Of a stretch of DNA of 64,000 nt, positions 55,089 through 64,000 are shown one piece after another. The notes under the pieces were generated by a model, which did no database searches, had not been told where the DNA came from, and saw only the letters and a list, made by a program, of their open reading frames with translations. The first letter of the stretch is position 1, and each line of letters opens with the position of its first letter. The stretch comes from Harmothoe impar (lineage: Eukaryota; Annelida; Polychaeta; Phyllodocida; Polynoidae): NCBI GenBank assembly GCA_947462335.1, contig OX381704.1, forward strand, positions 26,869,955 through 26,933,954, given 5' to 3'. Position numbers and translations under genes: made by a program.

Positions 55089-58000
55089 ATGATGGGTCCC
55101 GAGGACGTAGATATAACTGGCCATGAATATAAGCGGCCACTAGAATTGCTCAAGAGTGGCAGAGTAGTAAAGATCTGTGCTCCTATGGTCCGATACAGCA
55201 AGTAAGTTTAATTTATTGACTGTCCCCTCCCTGGGCCTAGCCCGAGCCGAGGGAGTGATCATTTTTTAAGAACAGGGGGGAGGGGGGGGGGGGTTCCCCC
55301 CCTTTACTTTACTTTCCTCGGCGTCTTCTCTGATTGGTCAGGGAGCTCAGTATAGCTCAGTCACGTGGTATTGTGACGGGCTACGCTTCGTCCTTCGAAG
55401 TAGTATTTTCAGTAGGCCCCTACTACTTCTTCGTTGTTTTTTCTTTTTGGTCTTCATTATTATTTTTTTTTTTTTTTTGCTGTTGCTTCTATTTCTTCTT
55501 TGTCCTCTGTGTAGAGTTGTGCCTCTAGATGGGGTAAAATTCGACACGGGCGACACGGCGACACGGCCCTTTTAAAAATCGACACGGGCGACACGGCCCT
55601 TTTAAAAGTTGACGGACATGAACACATTGAATAGAAGGTATAGTTATGTATAGGGATAAAAATCGACACAGTGACACGACCCTTTTGCTTAAATTCGACC
55701 CGGCGACATGGTCAAAACTGAGGGGACCCATGTAGAGGCACAGAGTTGTTTTGGTGTTATTTTTGTGTCTTCGTTGGTATGTAGTCCTTTGCATTCTTGT
55801 AGTATATGCTCCTCAGCGGCTCCTGTGTTTCTTCTTTTTGGCCACACCCCCTGCATATGTTATCCCCGGTCAAGGGGTCAAAAATGTTTACCCCCCCTCC
55901 CCCCCCCCGCCCCTTAGGGTCGAAAATCGGCTCGCGCGCGGGCCCTTTGATGCATAGTTTAATAACGCGCGGGCTTTTTGGCTCAAAACAGGTTAATTTT
56001 TTTTTACCCCCCCCCCCCAAGAGGGGTCCAAATTTTTTTGACCCCCCCCCCCGGTCAAGGGGTCCACATTTTTTTGACACCCCCCCCCTGTTGTTAAAAA
56101 ATGATCACTCCCCTAGTACAATGGATTGTTTCCAACCATACATCAACAGTACCTCGGTACAGTACATGTACCTCGGTACAGTTGATGTATGGTTGGAAAC
56201 AATCCAACTACTCCCTAGCTGTGTGGCTAGGCCTCTATCACGGCCGAGGTTGAAAGCTCAATTATCCCCCTCCCGTGGTGGATATACGGGGGGGGGGAGT
56301 TTAGCCCATAGAAGCGGCCCCTCTCGATATCTGGCTGGAGCGAGGGCCCATTACAGCCCGGGGAAAGTTTACGGTCTTAAGCCCCGGCCACATCTAGGTG
56401 ATTTCACCCGACCCGACGTGGTCCGACCTAGATCCGACCCAACCCGACCCGACAGTCGGAAGAGTTTGGCATGCACAACTCTATCAGACCGGCCAGGTAA
56501 TTTTGCTCCGACTGTCTGGTCGAGTTTGACGGAGTTGGTTGAAAAAACGCTAGTGTGGCCGGGGCTTTAGTTTACCCAGGGTGCCCCGCGCACAATACAT
56601 TTCTTTATGACGTCATAATGGCGCGGAAAATTGCACCCAATCAGGGGCTGTACAGAGGTTACTCTGTAATGGTCCCTCGCTCCAGCATACAGCCCGGAGG
56701 AGTGGACTATATAATGGTCTAGGGGGAAGTTAGTCTCCAGAGCATACGACTGCAAATCTATCCACGTCGCTGCGCTATGTTACTGGGAGCAGTGTCTGTC
56801 CCGCACGGTTGTTACGTCGGCCCTCATTGGCGACGCTGGGACGTTCGAACGCTGTGATTGGTCCGCTCAAAATACCGGAGAAAAAGCTCCGATATCTGAG
56901 TTACTGGCTCCGAGTAACATAGCGCAGCGACGTGGATGGATTTGCCAGTGTTTGCTCTGGAGACTAGGGGGGGAGTGGTCCTAATTTAATAGAAAACAGG
57001 CCCTCGGTGGGCGAGGGGAGAGGGCAAAACTGGAAAAGCCTCCATGCCGAGGGGGGGGGCGGGGTAAACTGCCGTCTTTAGCCCTAGTGTTGGGATTATA
57101 AGTACTGGTTTTACATGTACTGGAGGCAAAAATGCTCCAGTGGAGCATCTTTTACTCGAACCCCGATGAACACCTTTGACATTTTTTTTAATTGTGTACC
57201 TCTTATAAATGTTGAAGTGTTCAAAAATATGCATTGCCTCATCCTACAGACTGCCCTTCCGACTGCTAGTTCGGAAATATGGATGTGACATCGCTTTCAC
57301 CCCTATGATTGTATCAGATTCTTTCGTGCGGTCTGTCAAAGCAAGAGACAGTGAATTCACAACAAATCCAAGTAAGTCTCAACTTTACTATGCCTATCTT
57401 ATTAATACAAAATGTATGTTGGATAAGGTACTCTTAATATTGACCAGAACACTCTAAGTGTACCACTAGATCTATTTCAACTTTAACTTTAGTAGATAAA
57501 AATGGATTGGGAAATGATTATTGATTAAAATATTAAAGCGATTTATTTACTTTCATCCGTCGTAATAAATATTACCATTATAAATGTTACAATTTAGCGG
57601 TGTATTTTTCCAGAGGATCGACCACTTATTGTGCAGTTTGCTGCAAACAATGCAAAGGACTTCGCAGATGCTGCAGAAATAATAAAACCGTAGGTGCCCT
57701 TTTATTCCTTAAAATTCCCTAAAAGATAATTCCCCTCAAATTAATGTGGAAAACACTGTTGGTTTACTGAGTAGGTAAGTGTGTGATTGTATACACCATG
57801 ATTGTCTATTATTTTTACTTTCAGATATTCAGATGGCATAGATCTCAATTGTGGCTGCCCCCAGAGGTAACATACGTTACATGTACTAATCCCGTATTGT
57901 ATACACTTACAATGTAGTTTTAATGTTTCCTCTTAGAATGCAGTAAAGCTAGGCCATATGGTACAGATGTCGATTACAGCAGGGGTAGACACTAACGCTG

Positions 58001-60432
58001 GCCCGGGAGCCAATGGCCCGTAGTTTTGAGTCCGGGCCCGTAGTTTTCTGCAAAATAACATTCCTACGGGCCCGGGTGGCCCACAGGTGTATTTGGAAAC
58101 CATTTAAAGAAAGTTTGCCTGACAAATATAGTCATGCAATATATCGTTGGAAAGAGGGAACTGTGCCCAAATTTATCATATTGATTACACTTTTTCATAG
58201 ATCAATCAGGAATACACATGTTTTTTCTTGTAAAAAAAAACATAATTTTGACCATTGGCCCACAGATCTTGGTCCGGGCCCATAGTTTTTTAGAGCTACG
58301 GGCCCGGGTGGCCCACAGCTGAAAAAGTTAGTGTCTGCCCCTGTTACAGTATGTACATTTTGAACCTGTAATTAGATTTATAAACAAGCAATAGTCACAC
58401 TTGTACAAAGATTTACATTCCCCTCTCTGATGTGAACCTTAATACTCCTAATCAAACTTTTTTTTAAATATCATAAGAGGGTTACAAAAATCATGAATTC
58501 GAAATGAGAAGAAGATTAAAGGATTGACATCGTATCTTCTCAAAGATTTCAAGCTCGCCCCTCAATCTGACATGTTTCATTTCTGCAGGTGGGCAATGCA
58601 GGAAGGTTACGGCTGTTCCATGATGAAAAGACCAGAACTAATTGCAGATCTAGTCAAGCAGACTCGGGAACGAGTACAGGATCCAGAATTCACGGTGTCA
58701 ATTAAAATCAGAATCAATAATGATCTCAGGTAATTTACTTAACCATGATGTGTAAAGAAAATATTAGATTAGGCAAAAGAAAAAAAGTTGTGTATCCGAC
58801 CGACCCTATTTTTTCCCCTTTTCATTTGAATAAAAATATAACATTCGTTGTCTAAATAGATGTAGATTCCGCACACACCAAAAGCTGTCCTCAATAGCCT
58901 GATGTTGAGGCTGATGCTAAACCCAAGTGAGTTCTCCGTTTTTCGGCCCTAATATAATAGTTATTTTGCTAAAGTCTAGACGATTAATATCTTACGCAAT
59001 GTTTAGATTTAAGAGGTCACGTATTGCCTTGTGGTCGCGGTATTAAAATCAGACGGGAAACTTATCCCATTTCAGTCAGACCGTTTCGCTGTGTCGGCAG
59101 GCGGAGAGTGCGGGCGTGTCATGGATCACTGTACATGGGCGGACACAGGACGAGAGGTCCACTCCTGTCCACCTGGACGCTATCGCCAACATCAAGAGGA
59201 GTCTCACCATCCCCGTTATAGCAAATGGTGATATTAAGAGCCAGCAAGATGTCGACATGGTTCACAGAGAGACTGGTGTTGATGGTATTATAACTTATGT
59301 TCTTCATATGCAAATAGATTTATTTTAAGACTTTTGTGACGAATATCAGCATTTAGTTAGAACCACATTAATATCGATATGGCTCCCATGCTGCAGTTCA
59401 CCCTAGGCGATTTTGTTAGGTCCTGGTCGGTGGCTACGTTCCCGCCCGCCGCCATGTTGTTGTTGCAACTTCTCACGGCACACCCCAAGAGACCAAATGT
59501 TCACACTTAGTATCGCCTGCAGCGAAGCTGCTGGTTCATATATATATATCATGATATGTATATGCTATTTGGTCCTGGAATGTCTTTATAATACTTTATA
59601 CTATGTTAGTACCGGTAGCATGAAGATGATTTGTGGCATGTCGCATGATTTAAAATAAAGCCACTCAGTTGCAAGTACTGGCTATAATACCCGATCATCT
59701 CAGGCCTCTGGTTTCTAGATACTTAATATACCGAATTCGACGTAATAAGCGCCCTCCCCCTAATAAGCGCCCCCCCCCCTTTTTGGGGGAATTTTCAGAC
59801 TAGAACAAAGGCTCAAATTTCACGTTTGGGGAAACTTAATTAAACTCTTAAGTACTAAAATCGCCATAAAAATAATTTCATAAGCGCCCAGGGCGCATAT
59901 TACGTCGAATACGGTATGGCATTACGGTCGTTTTCACATTTTCCCCTTTTTCCAGGTGTTATGGCAGCAAGAGGCATTCTAGAAAACCCTGCAATGTATG
60001 CTGGATACGAAACAACTCCTCTGGACTGTGTGAAAGATTGGGTGCGTATAGACAACTGCTTTCCATACCAATGACTCGTTTTGTACTGTATAGAGAATAT
60101 TGTATAGAGAATACTGGCAACTACAAAGAACTACAAGAGTTAGACAACATGAAATAATTGCATTAAAAGTGGCTTATGAATAACTACATGTACCAGTAAA
60201 ATGATTCAAATTAATTTGTAAATCCCGTTTTGTAGTTAAATGTATTATATACGATTTTTTCTATTTCTAGGTGGACCTGTCTCTATCACATGGAACTACA
60301 CACGCCATATTCCACCACCACCTCATGGACATGTTAGATCACTCTTTGCCACGATCAGAAAAACGCATTTTTAATTCCTTATCAAGTACATCAGCAGTAA
60401 TAGACTTTCTGAGTTCTCGATATGGCGTATGA
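55089..60432 (+). CDS. DUS4L: DUS4L, tRNA-dihydrouridine synthase 4-like, complete
   Basis: This FMN enzyme reduces uridine to dihydrouridine in the D-loop of cytosolic tRNAs. Eight coding exons (55089-55201, 57250-57371, 57614-57689, 57825-57866, 58589-58729, 59076-59284, 59956-60041 and 60271-60432) join in frame for 316 residues; human DUS4L has 317. Motifs in order: APMVRYSK and TPMIV (flavin barrel start), VQFAANN, DLNCGCPQRW with the catalytic Cys of the Dus family, SIKIR, SWITVHGRT, PVIANGDI and GVMAARGIL. The chain ends in SSTSAVIDFLSSRYGV. The start is the first of two adjacent ATGs. Introns hold many MITEs. It is head to head with PPP2R3C and tail to tail with LSM3. Confidence 0.96.
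55258..55315. repeat. C/G-tract repeat D fragment
   Basis: GTGATCATTTTTTAAGAACA is followed by G-rich and C-rich runs. It is the inverted end module of the family seen at 55866-56115. Confidence 0.65.
55540..55705 (+). repeat. Degenerate ~32-bp tandem repeat
   Basis: TCGACACGGGCGACACGG with CCCTTTTAAAA recurs three to four times in DUS4L intron 1. Confidence 0.8.
55866..56115. repeat. C-tract interspersed repeat D, long copy
   Basis: GGTCAAGGGGTC modules alternate with TTTTTTTGACC and C9-C12 runs. It ends in CTGTTGTTAAAAAATGATCA. This is the most complete copy. The open frames through it are low-complexity artefacts. Confidence 0.82.
56122..56206. repeat. Perfect fold-back, 26-bp arms
   Basis: TGGATTGTTTCCAACC...AAC (56122-56147) is exactly inverted at 56181-56206. 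The 33-bp loop contains a direct repeat of GTACCTCGGTAC. It lies in DUS4L intron 1. Confidence 0.95.
56378..56570. mobile_element. MITE with AAGCCCCGGCCACA ends
   Basis: Left TTAAGCCCCGGCCACATCTA, right TAGTGTGGCCGGGGCTTTA. It is about 193 bp. GTTTAC occurs near both sides but is not cleanly adjacent on the left, so the target duplication is uncertain. Confidence 0.85.
56731..56966. mobile_element. Mutator-like MITE, copy 2
   Basis: The 236-bp element has the same ends as 54673-54924 (TAGTCTCC / GGAGACTA). Flanks GGGGGAAGT and GGGGGGAGT match at eight of nine positions, fitting a 9-bp target duplication. It lies in DUS4L intron 1. Confidence 0.9.
57980..58343. mobile_element. MITE family F, copy 2
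   Basis: The 364-bp element has ends CAGGGGTAGACACTAAC / GTTAGTGTCTGCCCCTG and flanks TTACAG on both sides. It lies in DUS4L intron 4 in the same relative orientation as 39270-39631. Confidence 0.93.
59370..59540 (+). repeat. Short interspersed repeat, family A, copy 3
   Basis: ATATCGATATGGCTCCCATG through GCAGCGAAGCTGCTGG, followed by a short AT microsatellite. It lies in DUS4L intron 6. Confidence 0.78.
59728..59917. mobile_element. MITE with 27-bp inverted ends
   Basis: ATACCGAATTCGACGTAATA is inverted as TATTACGTCGAATACGGTAT with two mismatches over about 27 bp. It is 190 bp, in DUS4L intron 6, with a C-run inside. Confidence 0.88.
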
Positions 60433-60490
60433 CATTTTCTTAACACATAGTATTATATTATTTTAAATGTATCAACAAATTAATTATTCC

Positions 60491-60496
60491 AATAAA
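60491..60496 (+). terminator. Poly(A) signal of DUS4L
   Basis: AATAAA 58 nt after the DUS4L stop codon; motif only. Confidence 0.6.
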
Positions 60497-60909
60497 ATGT
60501 ACCAAAGAAATGAAATTGCTCCACTTCTTCCTGCTTCACACAGGTCTGAGGTTACGGGGTTTACCGATCCAAGTTACTTGAAAAGTCGAACCTATCGCAA
60601 ACTAAATACTGATCGGAACATAATCTTAGCAGCTGTAACGATGGGTTAAGAGTTAAACTGAAACACGACAATCCTCTCTCTCTATACCTAGGTCTATGTA
60701 TACCTTATACCATAAAACCTTGTATTTACGCCACTTGGCCCACTGTTCATACACAAGTTTTATCAGAACCCTACTGAATTTGCCCAAACTCTTGACTCTT
60801 TAAGAGTGTTCGAATTATAGGATTTCTTCGAACTCAGGGTGCGACTATATATATGTGTTATGTGGCTGCGGTTTATATGAGAAGTTTTAAGGTAGTACAT
60901 TGTACTAAG

Positions 60910-61100
60910 CACCGTAAAACGTCGCGTATAAGCCTAACTCGCGCATTAGCCGCACCTAGACTTTGGGAGTATCCTATAACTTAATAAGCCATACAAGGAG
61001 TCTCATTATGGCGACTTTTAGTACTGTAGTATACATTAAAAAACTAGCATATACGCCGCCCCTGACTTTGTCCTGATCGTATAAGCGATGTTTTACGGTA
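60910..61100. mobile_element. MITE with ACCGTAAAACGTCGC ends
   Basis: ACCGTAAAACGTCGCGTATA near 60911 is inverted as CGTATAAGCGATGTTTTACG plus GT near 61099. It is about 190 bp, in the gap between DUS4L and LSM3. Confidence 0.82.
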
Positions 61101-61158
61101 TGTAGCCTGGCATAAAGTTCCAAATAAGCAAACCAGTATTTACTATAAAGGATGAGTT

Positions 61159-61164
61159 TTTATT
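61159..61164 (-). terminator. Poly(A) signal of LSM3
   Basis: AATAAA on -, about 150 nt after the LSM3 stop codon. Confidence 0.55.
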
Positions 61165-61309
61165 TCAGACATTTTGAACACAATTTTATATATGAAGAAC
61201 TGAACAAAGCACTCTCTGATAGATATGGAAATTAAGCCTGTGATTAGTCCTTTGGGTATAACGTGAGAGTAAGGACTACTGTAAGGAATGTTGGCCAGGT
61301 ATAGCCGGT

Positions 61310-62365
61310 TTATGTCCCCGTTGTCCTCATGGGTGGTGAGACCAGGATAACACCATCTCCTCTGACGAACAGCATCGGTACATTGCGCTTTGTCGCCTGA
61401 AAAAAAAATCAATTTAATTGTTACAATCAACAAAAATATCTATTAAGATCATTTTTATTCATTCATTTCAAAGAGAAATAAGTTGAGTTGAGTTGTTTAT
61501 TGGACGAATAGTCCCAAAGGGACTGTTTTCGGCGCACACGAAATGGAATTGACATTCGGTATCCCTGGATCACCATCCAGACCAGCAGGCGGCTTTTAAT
61601 CAATATTGATCAATTCCGTAAGTCCTATCAACTTTTCTTTTAATATGCATTTACTTTAACGGATGCAATCAAATTCAAGTAAAAGAGAAAACCTAGTCAC
61701 CTTATAGATTTCCTCATATGTCTCTTCGTCAATCTCAACTGTGGTGACGGTCTCCTCTACGTCACCCAGGATCATATTCAGATGTTGGTCATAGGCCTGC
61801 AAAAAGGGAACATTTAGTTGTAGTTAGATATGAATGCTACCGTAGTCCACAACCTTTGAGATCATGCAGCAATACCAATATAGCCGCAACTATTTATTAT
61901 GGTCTTCAGAGAATGAGTGCTAACCATGGCGCTTATATTTACAGTTATTTTTCAGGGATATTATTTGCATATTTTGGGAATCCAACAAAAAGAATAGATA
62001 TTTTGAACCAAGCTATTCTTAACAGTGTACCGGTCGATACGTCACAGTGCTAAAGCAAATATTTTAAGCGCAAGAGAGGGAGGGAAACTACCCGTACCGG
62101 CATGAGTAAGGGTCGACAAGATGCATGAATGTAGCCCTGGCGGCTCCATTCATGCATCATAACGACAAAGGGCATGTTACATTAAAGCACTATACGGCCC
62201 TTAAAAGGTTACACAGAACACACTGAATAAAGTCATCAGACAGGATGTTCTTACGTGGAGGCGGCCCCGAAGTTCGCGGTCGTTTCTCATCTTGACGTAG
62301 ATTCTCTCATCCAGACTCAGACGGATCAGGTCCAGAGGTTCCTCAACTGTCGGCGTTGGCGCCAC
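61310..62365 (-). CDS. LSM3: LSM3, Sm-like RNA-binding ring subunit (first exon missing)
   Basis: LSM3 is a subunit of the LSM2-8 ring on U6 snRNA and the LSM1-7 mRNA-decay ring. Three exons are visible: 62255-62365, 61701-61796 and 61310-61396, 98 codons with the stop, all phase 0. They read [40 protein letters not shown] and then [18 protein letters not shown]. This is the complete Sm fold with the Sm1 loop and the FVRGDGV Sm2 signature. Vertebrate LSM3 has 102 residues, so only a short N-terminal coding exon is absent. It probably lies right of the window or is too short to call. Confidence 0.93.
61493..61600 (-). mobile_element. LINE 3' tail fragment
   Basis: GTTGAGTTGAGTTGTTTATT then GGACGAATAGTCCC resembles the 3' end of an invertebrate LINE, similar in style to the tail at about 53505. 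It lies in an LSM3 intron. Confidence 0.45.
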
Positions 62366-62412
62366 CTGTCCACAAGAGAAGTAAAGATTAATTGTGTGAT
62401 TTAAATCACAAG

Positions 62413-63312
62413 TGACCCAGGGCTTGGGTGAGATTGGGAAAGAGGAACAAAAAGAGAGAAAAATCCAAACCCCAATCTGCAGCTAAGTTCTGTTTGATAC
62501 AGTGTTGTATAGCTTGCATATTGCCCAAGAAAAAAATGAAGATTTTACAGTATTTAGACCTAAAGATATACTCCTCTTTTGTCCAAAATTGACCATTAAA
62601 CACCATGATGCGTACACAATGCGTATGCTAAAATGGCCATAGACCCCCCCCCCCCCCCCTCTGTACGCATTTGGCCTGAACCTCCTACCCCCCTTCATGC
62701 TAATGTAATTATTGTATGGCCCCCATCCGGAATCCTGATGCCTCTACCCACACAAAGTCTATGCTTCGCCTAGTGATACTGGGATCAGTTTGGCCTCTAC
62801 CACCATCCTAACCCATGCACTCACGGGCATTAACGTTAGCGTTTTCAACATGCCTCTGCTGTAAGTAGTATGCACTACACGCATAAACATACGCGAAAGT
62901 TGATGCCCGTGGATTCCGAGTGGACTCTCATGCAAAGCTCTAAATGACCAAAAAGCGTCTCATGAAAACGTCTCACTTGCTCTTCACCATTGCAGGTATA
63001 GGAGTCTGGGTGAACGCTCATCTTTTAAAGGCTGGATTCAAGGTCACTGCCCTATTCTTCAGCATTAGTTCACACAGACTAGCTTTTAGGGTTATTTTTT
63101 ACTTTTTTGGGGGCCCATTTTCATGGGGAAATAGATTTTTTGGACATTTTGAAAAAAGGAGGGAGACACAGATTGTTCCACAGTAGAACATGAGCTTTAT
63201 TTTGAACAGAAAACACTAAAAACAAAGGCAGGGCGATACTTCAAAGTCAGCTGTCCAGTCTACGTTTTTTGCAGGAAAACCGTCTCACAGAGACCCAGGG
63301 TACCCTGGGTCA
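62413..63312 (+). mobile_element. TIR element family B, copy 2
   Basis: It runs from TGACCCAGGG to CCCTGGGTCA and is 900 bp. It shares CCATTGCAGGTATAGG and GGATTCAAGGTCAC with 27637-28346. A C-tract repeat E copy (62590-62730) is nested inside. No long ORF is present. Confidence 0.7.
62590..62730 (+). repeat. TACGCA / C-tract repeat E, copy 3
   Basis: TGATGCGTACACAATGCG, a C16 run, then TCTGTACGCATTTGGCCTGA. It closely follows 32655-32795. Confidence 0.8.
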
Positions 63313-64000
63313 ATAATATAGTTGTAATGTACATACTAGAGACGGAGAACAATGCAAAACTGGCATTCCGCTACTAGCCACTCGCTAAATTGCCAATGGG
63401 GAATCAAAGCTCAATTTGGCTAATGCTACCCATTGAAAATTTGCCAAATTGGCTTGAAATTGGCTCATTGTGGATGTGGGACTGTTTGGGCTCCTTTCCT
63501 TGGAGGGGAGGGGGGGGGGTAAAATGAGGGAAAAGCCTTAGATGCACTATGAAAAGGATTAGGGTGACGGCAACTGTCCGAACATAATTTATATATCAAA
63601 GACTTAAAATATGTAAGGTTTGGTTAATTAGTACATGTATACAATTGGGCTAATCAAAATTGATGCAAATTCACCAAATTGGCTAATAGAGAACAAGTCC
63701 CAGCGGAATCCCAGCAAAATGTATCTCACTCTTTGTTTGCGTTCTAACCCAAAATGTTCTCCTTGTACGATGAAATACCCTTGGCTGTAAATGAGTCATT
63801 TTCTAAAAGATTTATTCTTCAGTTACATGTACCGGAGATAGACCATGCTTTGGGCTTTTGGCGGATGATCAGTCAGAACCCGAATAAGTGTGGACTGGTG
63901 TATTCCATGTGAAATAAGGTTATGTCAAGTTTATACAATAAGTTTTCTATGCAGTCATACTTTTTTTTTCTATTTCTTTCCACAGTGGTAATACTTTTTT
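63313..64000. other. Right edge, no gene recognised
   Basis: Probably LSM3 5' intron or flank. Repeated CCAAATTGGC and AATTGGCTAAT words occur at 63440-63690. A pyrimidine tract ends in CACAG at 63985 on +, but what follows is too short to judge. Confidence 0.4.

Noticed and set aside
55806..56570. 254-residue reading frame on +
   Set aside because: It runs through C-tract repeat D, a fold-back and a MITE. The sequence is low-complexity with no homologous domain, and it lies in DUS4L intron 1.
62812..62838. Candidate LSM3 first exon (ATG followed by a GTGAGT donor on -)
   Set aside because: Phase 0 fits, but the peptide (MLKTLTLMP) is unlike any LSM3 N-terminus. It lies inside a mobile element.

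Overview
The window is animal genomic DNA. Six conserved nuclear genes have GT-AG introns of roughly 0.1 to 6 kb, and the introns and gene gaps are packed with DIRS, LINE, MITE and minisatellite DNA. There are no bacterial features. I cannot name the species. Compact introns, long C/G homopolymer tracts, a DIRS1-type element and many small TIR elements fit a marine invertebrate such as a cephalochordate, ambulacrarian or lophotrochozoan, but this is inference.

Layout from left to right: a 16-bp minisatellite (1-1258); the last three coding exons of AIDA on +; a 4.3-kb gap without a recognisable gene; MTR (cobalamin-dependent methionine synthase) on -, complete in 30 coding exons that sum in frame to 1253 residues; STX5 (syntaxin-5) on +, complete, 360 residues; PPP2R3C (PP2A B'' gamma subunit) on -, complete, with two alternative last coding exons; DUS4L (tRNA dihydrouridine synthase) on +, complete, 316 residues; and LSM3 on -, complete except for a short first coding exon. 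Orientation alternates strictly. MTR/STX5 and PPP2R3C/DUS4L are head to head and share short candidate two-way promoters, while AIDA/MTR, STX5/PPP2R3C and DUS4L/LSM3 meet tail to tail. The products are housekeeping proteins (one-carbon metabolism, Golgi SNARE, phosphatase regulation, tRNA and RNA processing) and do not form one pathway.

Mobile DNA: the intron between MTR exons 9 and 10 holds a full-length DIRS1-like element (14731-20670) with inverted terminal repeats, an internal complementary region, and gag-like, RT/RNase H and tyrosine recombinase ORFs. Its gag-like frame has an early in-frame TGA. A two-copy 1.7-2.0 kb element carrying an internal ~132-bp satellite sits in MTR and PPP2R3C introns. 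A truncated LINE lies in PPP2R3C intron 1, and a degraded 28S rRNA fragment in MTR intron 1. Several MITE families have clear terminal repeats and, in some cases, target duplications. A C/G-tract repeat family recurs in introns.

The strongest biological oddity is the tandem duplication of the last coding exon of PPP2R3C. Both copies are open and phase-compatible, and each has its own downstream poly(A) signal. This predicts two phosphatase-regulator isoforms that differ only at the C-terminus.
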